Source of the DNA: Mycolicibacterium austroafricanum | Lineage (GTDB): Bacteria; Actinomycetota; Actinomycetes; Mycobacteriales; Mycobacteriaceae | Assembly (NCBI RefSeq): GCF_000612725.1 | Contig: NZ_HG964452.1 | Coordinates: forward strand, 640,912-704,911 | Length of the DNA: 64,000 bases | Reading direction: 5' to 3' | Shown: positions 59,779 through 64,000 of the stretch, piece after piece | How positions within the stretch are numbered: position 1 is the first letter of the stretch | Layout: each line of letters starts with the position of its first letter | Made by a program: the position numbers and the translations under genes | The notes under the pieces: model-generated | What the model saw: only the letters and a program-made list of their open reading frames with translations | Databases searched by the model: none | What the model was told of the DNA's origin: nothing

Positions 59779-60654
59779 ATGGACCCGTTTCTCGGCACCG
59801 AGGCACTGGCCGCCGGCTCGCTGACCCGGTACCGGCTGAAGACCCGCTTCGAGTTGGTGCACCGCAACGTCTACGCGCTCAACAGAGAACAGCTGACTCC
59901 GGTACAGAAGGCCCGCGCGGCGTGGCTGTGGTCAGGGCGACGGGGCACGTTGGTCGGCCTGTCGGCCGCAGCGGTCCTCGGGTCCCGGTGGATCGACGCG
60001 CGGCTGCCTGCCGAACTGAACCAGCGCAGCCAACACAAGACCCCGGGCATCGTGTTGCGCGCCGACACCCTCGGTCCGGACGAAATCGTGACGGCCCGCG
60101 GGATGCCGGTGACCAGCCCGGCAAGGACCGCGTTCGATCTCGGAAGGCGACGCGGCCTGACTCTGGCCGTCATCCGGATGGATGCGTTGATGCGCACCAC
60201 CGGCGCGACCACGTCCGACATCGCGACGCTGCTCACCCGCCACAAGGGCGCCCGAGGGTTGGTGCAGTTGCGCAGGGCCCTTGAACTCGTCGATCCCGCC
60301 TCCGAGTCGCCTCAGGAATCTCGGACCAGACTCCTGCTCGTCAAGGCCGGATTGCCGCCCGAACGCAGTCAGATCGATGTCTTCGATCGCGACGGCTACC
60401 ACGTCGGGCGTGTCGACATGGGCTGGGAGACGTGGAAAGTCGGCGTGGAATACGAAGGCGAACAGCACTGGACAAACCCCGAGCAGTACGCTCACGACAT
60501 CGACCGGCAGGCGGCGCTGGAGGCAGAAGGTTGGCGCATCATCCGGGTCAGCGCCGAAATCCTGCGCGATCGACCGACCACCATCGTGTCCCGCGTGTGG
60601 CTGGCGCTGCGCGCAGCGGGTGCACCGGTGCAACCGCCGAATCTGAACTTATGA
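59779..60654 (+). CDS. DUF559/Vsr-like PD-(D/E)XK nuclease-fold protein with AbiEi-like N-terminus
   Basis: 291 residues. The N-terminal 75 residues (GSLTRYRLKTRFELVHRNVY; TLVGLSAAAVLGSRW) resemble the winged-helix antitoxin-like domain of AbiEi-type proteins. The C-terminal 115 residues are a restriction-endonuclease-like fold: a Glu in ESPQESRTRLLL, Asp in VGRVDMGWETWK, the acidic pair in VGVEYEGEQHW and DRQAALEAEGWRIIRVSAE. Such proteins occur in many mycobacterial copies. The true role is unknown. Its final codons (PPNLNL) lie in a copy of the repeat motif that also stands before the gene. It is an insertion relative to the M. tuberculosis order here. Confidence 0.8.
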   Translation: MDPFLGTEALAAGSLTRYRLKTRFELVHRNVYALNREQLTPVQKARAAWLWSGRRGTLVGLSAAAVLGSRWIDARLPAELNQRSQHKTPGIVLRADTLGPDEIVTARGMPVTSPARTAFDLGRRRGLTLAVIRMDALMRTTGATTSDIATLLTRHKGARGLVQLRRALELVDPASESPQESRTRLLLVKAGLPPERSQIDVFDRDGYHVGRVDMGWETWKVGVEYEGEQHWTNPEQYAHDIDRQAALEAEGWRIIRVSAEILRDRPTTIVSRVWLALRAAGAPVQPPNLNL

Positions 60655-60697
60655 GCGCGTTTTCACGGCCTGATCGACCATAAGCTCAGTTTCGGCG
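60634..60697. repeat. Palindrome at the 3' end of the DUF559 gene
   Basis: Arm 60635-60653 (the last codons of the gene) and arm 60679-60697 (CATAAGCTCAGTTTCGGCG) match at 17 of 19 positions, with a 25-base loop. It also contains direct and inverted copies of the upstream motif. It lies between convergent genes and might act as a terminator. Confidence 0.82.
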
Positions 60698-60713
60698 TAA
60701 TCGACGCCGGCGA

Positions 60714-61124
60714 TCAGGCGTCGAGTTCGCGGGCGACAGCCTTGACCACCTCGGACACCCGGCGTGCCACCTTGCGGTCCGGGTAACGGCCCTTGCGCAG
60801 CTCGGGCTGCACCGCGCTCTCAAGCAGCGTGATCATGTCCTCGACCATGCCGTGCAGCTCGTCCGGGCTGTGCTTGTGCTCGACCGCGGCGGCTTCCCGG
60901 CGCGTCCTGGTCAGACTCGGCGGCGGGTCGATGAGCTTGAGGCTCAGCGCCTGAGGTCCACGCCGGCCCGCGGCCACGCCGAACTCGACGCGCTGACCCG
61001 CTTTCAGGCCTTCGACACCGGCGGGCAACGCCGAGGACCGCACATAGACGTCCTCACCGTCTTCCTGCGAGAGGAACCCGAAGCCCTTCTCCGCGTCGTA
61101 CCACTTCACCCGGCCGGTCGGCAC
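60714..61124 (-). CDS. cspB: Cold-shock-domain protein CspB
   Basis: 136 residues. The N-terminal cold-shock domain has RNP1-like [20 protein letters not shown] and RNP2-like [13 protein letters not shown]. The C-terminal half ([20 protein letters not shown]) is the extension of the longer mycobacterial CspB (Rv0871). It binds single-stranded nucleic acid. GTG 61124 ([10 protein letters not shown]) matches the known start and has AGGTGAG just upstream; the frame is open 9 bases further. Confidence 0.94.
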   Translation of the reverse strand: MPTGRVKWYDAEKGFGFLSQEDGEDVYVRSSALPAGVEGLKAGQRVEFGVAAGRRGPQALSLKLIDPPPSLTRTRREAAAVEHKHSPDELHGMVEDMITLLESAVQPELRKGRYPDRKVARRVSEVVKAVARELDA

Positions 61125-61305
61125 TGCTCTCACCTGCTGTCTGTCTGAACCGATGGATATCTGTACCTGTGCGGGTACATAAAGTAAGCGCCCCGCCTGC
61201 GTCGGGACGCGTCCCGGGAGATCCTACTCGGACCGCAGCGGGGCCAGCATCCCCTTATGTCGGTAGGCTGCGAGTCACCGCTGGCGGAAGATCAAGGCGA
61301 CTGAT

Positions 61306-61716
61306 ATGCGATTGGCACTGAACGTCATCTGGCTGGTTTTCGGCGGCCTGTGGCTGGCGCTGGGCTACCTCCTGGCAGCGATCATCTGCTTCGTTCTCAT
61401 CATCACGATCCCGTTCGGTTTCGCCTCGCTGCGCATCGCGGCGTACGCGCTGTGGCCGTTCGGGCGCACCATCGTCGAGAAGCCCGGCCCGCGCCCCGGG
61501 GCGTTGGTGGGAAATGTCATCTGGGTGATCGTGGCCGGGGTGTGGCTGGCCATCGGACACATCACCACCGCGGTCGCCATGGCCGTCACGATCATCGGCA
61601 TCCCGCTGGCGCTGGCCAACCTGAAGATGATCCCGGTGTCGCTCATGCCGCTGGGCAAGGAGATCGTGCCGGTGGACGAGGCCGGCCAGCGCCGCATCGT
61701 CGGGGCGGTGCCGTGA
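61306..61716 (+). CDS. YccF-family membrane protein
   Basis: 136 residues with two inverted-topology YccF halves: NVIWLVFGGLWLALGYLLAA and NVIWVIVAGVWLAIGHITTA, each followed by a helix ending in IPFGFASLRIA and GIPLALANLKM. This matches Rv0870c (DUF307/YccF). Function unknown. Its stop overlaps the moaA2 start as GTGA. Confidence 0.9.
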   Translation: MRLALNVIWLVFGGLWLALGYLLAAIICFVLIITIPFGFASLRIAAYALWPFGRTIVEKPGPRPGALVGNVIWVIVAGVWLAIGHITTAVAMAVTIIGIPLALANLKMIPVSLMPLGKEIVPVDEAGQRRIVGAVP

Positions 61717-62774
61717 CGGTCGTCGCGCTCGGAGTGCCCTCGGTACACCGCCCGCAGTCCCCCGCTCCCGAGGAGGGCCCACTGGTCGACACCTTCGGCC
61801 GGGTGGCGACCGACCTGCGCGTCTCCCTGACCGACCTGTGCAACCTGCGGTGCACCTACTGCATGCCGGCCGAGGGGCTCGACTGGCTGCCCAGCGACGA
61901 GAAATTGAACCCCGACGAACTCATCCGGCTGCTGGGCGTGGCGGTCACCCGTCTCGGGATCACCAGCGTCCGGTTCACCGGCGGGGAACCGCTGGTGGTG
62001 CCCCATCTCGAGGACGTCGTCGCCGCGACCGCAGCGCTGCGTCCCAGGCCCGAGATCACGTTGACGACCAACGGCGTCGGCCTGGCCAAGCGCGCTGCGG
62101 GGTTGAAGCGGGCGGGTCTGGACCGCATCAACGTCTCCCTCGACACGGTCGATCCCGCCCGGTTCGCCGCCATCACCCGCCGCGACCGGTTCACCGAGGT
62201 GGTGGCCGGGTTGCGTGCCGCCAAGGAGGCGGGGCTGGATCCGGTGAAGGTCAACGCCGTCCTGGATCCGGTGTCGGGACTCGACGACGTGGTGTCCTTG
62301 CTGCGGTTCTGCCTGGAGCACGGCTACCAGTTGCGGGTCATCGAACAGATGCCGCTGGATGCCGGCCGCTCCTGGGAACGCGAGCGCGCTCTCAGCGCCG
62401 ACGTCATTCTCAGCGCGCTGCGACGCCACTTCACGCTGACGCCCGATCCGCGTCCGCGGGGGTCTGCACCGGCGCAGCTGTGGCAGGTGCACGACGACGG
62501 CCACGTCACGGGCCACATCGGGATCATCGCGTCGGTCTCCGACGCGTTCTGCTCGACCTGCGACCGCAGCAGGCTGACCGCCGACGGCCAGGTGCGCAAC
62601 TGCCTCTTCGCGCGCGATGAGACGGATCTGCGCGCACTTCTACGTTCGGGCGCCGACGACGCCGCGCTTGAGGCCGCCTGGCGTGCGGCCATGTGGGCGA
62701 AGGCCGCAGGCCACGGCATCAACGATCCGGGATTCGTCCAGCCTGACCGCCCGATGAGCGCGATCGGAGGGTGA
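61713..62774 (+). CDS. moaA2: GTP 3',8-cyclase MoaA2 (molybdenum cofactor synthesis)
   Basis: 353 residues of a radical-SAM enzyme. The CxxxCxxC cluster site is LTDLCNLRCTYCMPAEG. The second cluster site is CSTCDRSRLTADGQVRNC. The GG end is MSAIGG, as needed for GTP radical formation. It starts cyclic pyranopterin synthesis. The start is GTG 61713, overlapping yccF. moaD2 follows directly, so the three form an operon, as in Rv0870c-Rv0868c. Confidence 0.95.
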   Translation: MTVVALGVPSVHRPQSPAPEEGPLVDTFGRVATDLRVSLTDLCNLRCTYCMPAEGLDWLPSDEKLNPDELIRLLGVAVTRLGITSVRFTGGEPLVVPHLEDVVAATAALRPRPEITLTTNGVGLAKRAAGLKRAGLDRINVSLDTVDPARFAAITRRDRFTEVVAGLRAAKEAGLDPVKVNAVLDPVSGLDDVVSLLRFCLEHGYQLRVIEQMPLDAGRSWERERALSADVILSALRRHFTLTPDPRPRGSAPAQLWQVHDDGHVTGHIGIIASVSDAFCSTCDRSRLTADGQVRNCLFARDETDLRALLRSGADDAALEAAWRAAMWAKAAGHGINDPGFVQPDRPMSAIGG

Positions 62775-62776
62775 GT

Positions 62777-63043
62777 ATGCCCGCTGAGGTCGGCGTGCGG
62801 GTCACTGTCCGCTATTTCGCCGCGGCCCGCGCCGCCGCGGGCACCGAGTCCGAGACCGTGGACCTGCACGCCGGGGCGACCGTAGCCGAACTGGTCGAAT
62901 CGCTGAAGGCCCGCGACGCGGCGCTTTCGAAGGTGTTGGCCCGGTGTTCGTACCTACGGGATGGAGTTGCCGTGCGTGACATGCGGACTGAACTCGGCAC
63001 CGCGGCGACGATCGACGTTCTCCCACCTTTCGCCGGCGGGTGA
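62777..63043 (+). CDS. moaD2: Molybdopterin synthase sulphur carrier MoaD2
   Basis: 88 residues of ubiquitin-like fold (VRVTVRYFAAARAAAGTESE) ending in the di-glycine tail PPFAGG that is thiocarboxylated. It donates sulphur to molybdopterin synthase. ATG 62777 is used because GGAGGG lies five bases upstream. An in-frame GTG at 62771 overlaps the moaA2 stop and is an alternative. Confidence 0.94.
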   Translation: MPAEVGVRVTVRYFAAARAAAGTESETVDLHAGATVAELVESLKARDAALSKVLARCSYLRDGVAVRDMRTELGTAATIDVLPPFAGG

Positions 63044-63069
63044 CACCGACGCCGGTACAAGAACTATTC

Positions 63070-63085
63070 CGTGATTTGCGTCACA
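63070..63085 (+). promoter_or_regulatory. Crp (cAMP receptor)-like site upstream of rpfA
   Basis: CGTGATTTGCGTCACA: a TGTGA-N6-TCACA-type palindrome with one mismatch. rpfA is a known Crp target in M. tuberculosis. Lies 428 bases before the rpfA start. Confidence 0.6.
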
Positions 63086-63344
63086 TAACGGAATGGTCAC
63101 AGGATGGCTACGGCGAGGTTGAGCGGCATGGCACCTGCAGGAACAACAGTCACTCCTGGTCTTTTAGAGTTTTTTTAGTATTTGCCGTCGTAGAAGACAC
63201 GGCAACCGGCAAAAGATGACGGCGCCCTGGCGAGCCGTTACGGTCTTGAACCAGGCCATCGACCCCCACATTGCGATCGGCCCGCCGCGTCACCAATTGC
63301 GCCGAGCTCCATCCATTGGTGCGCGGGGACAACGAGATACAACT

Positions 63345-64000
<656 letters not shown>

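Noticed and set aside
59779..60654. Toxin-antitoxin module
   Set aside because: The N-terminus resembles AbiEi antitoxins, but no AbiEii-type toxin gene is adjacent.

Overview
The window looks like chromosomal DNA of a mycobacterium, most likely a rapidly growing one (Mycolicibacterium type). It is high-GC and gene-dense, with many GTG starts and 1-4 base stop/start overlaps. From prrA/prrB through gltA2, pdxH/citA, fprB, serC, sepH, cspB, yccF, moaA2/moaD2 and rpfA it follows the order of M. tuberculosis Rv0903c to Rv0867c. Orthology statements come from family recognition; no search was run. No rRNA, tRNA, CRISPR array or prophage was seen.

Left part (1-15.7 kb): a YhgE/Pip membrane protein with a degenerate ABC ATPase; a small membrane protein; an epoxide hydrolase; a pair of ECF41-type sigma genes, one lacking region 4; an NmrA-like reductase; a large ATP-binding LuxR regulator; and an ECF sigma factor with no anti-sigma gene beside it. 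A gene for a secreted, cadherin-like/beta-propeller protein is split by an IS110-family element (about 13.63-15.34 kb). The element's long 3' non-coding end folds into a structured RNA candidate.

Middle part (15.7-37.9 kb): three overlapping ABC exporter genes behind a promoter with SoxR/MerR-type geometry; a potassium channel; prrA-prrB, joined by MIRU-like tandem repeats that form overlapping mini-cistrons; an FKBP isomerase; a run of five exported proteins including two MspA-like paralogues; an FAD oxidoreductase; an MFS pump with its MarR regulator; gltA2, a TetR regulator, pdxH, citA, a mycothiol-dependent-isomerase-like gene and a glyoxalase-fold gene.

Right part (38-64 kb): a two-gene cassette absent from the M. 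tuberculosis locus (a 943-residue protein I do not recognise, plus a signal-less PhoD-like phosphatase); two exported multidomain glycosidases (GH1-like and GH64-like) with the same architecture as the IS-disrupted gene; fprB next to an AurF-type diiron gene; serC; sepH; a block of small conserved actinobacterial genes; a DUF559-type nuclease gene bracketed by repeats; cspB; yccF-moaA2-moaD2; and the start of rpfA behind a Crp-like site and a ydaO-type c-di-AMP riboswitch.

Repeats are a notable feature. Two copies of a 67-base palindrome (24-base arms, 19-base loop) occur, one of them read as the C-terminus of an ABC transporter. A related motif brackets the DUF559 gene. Tandem repeats sit between prrA and prrB and downstream of gltA2.
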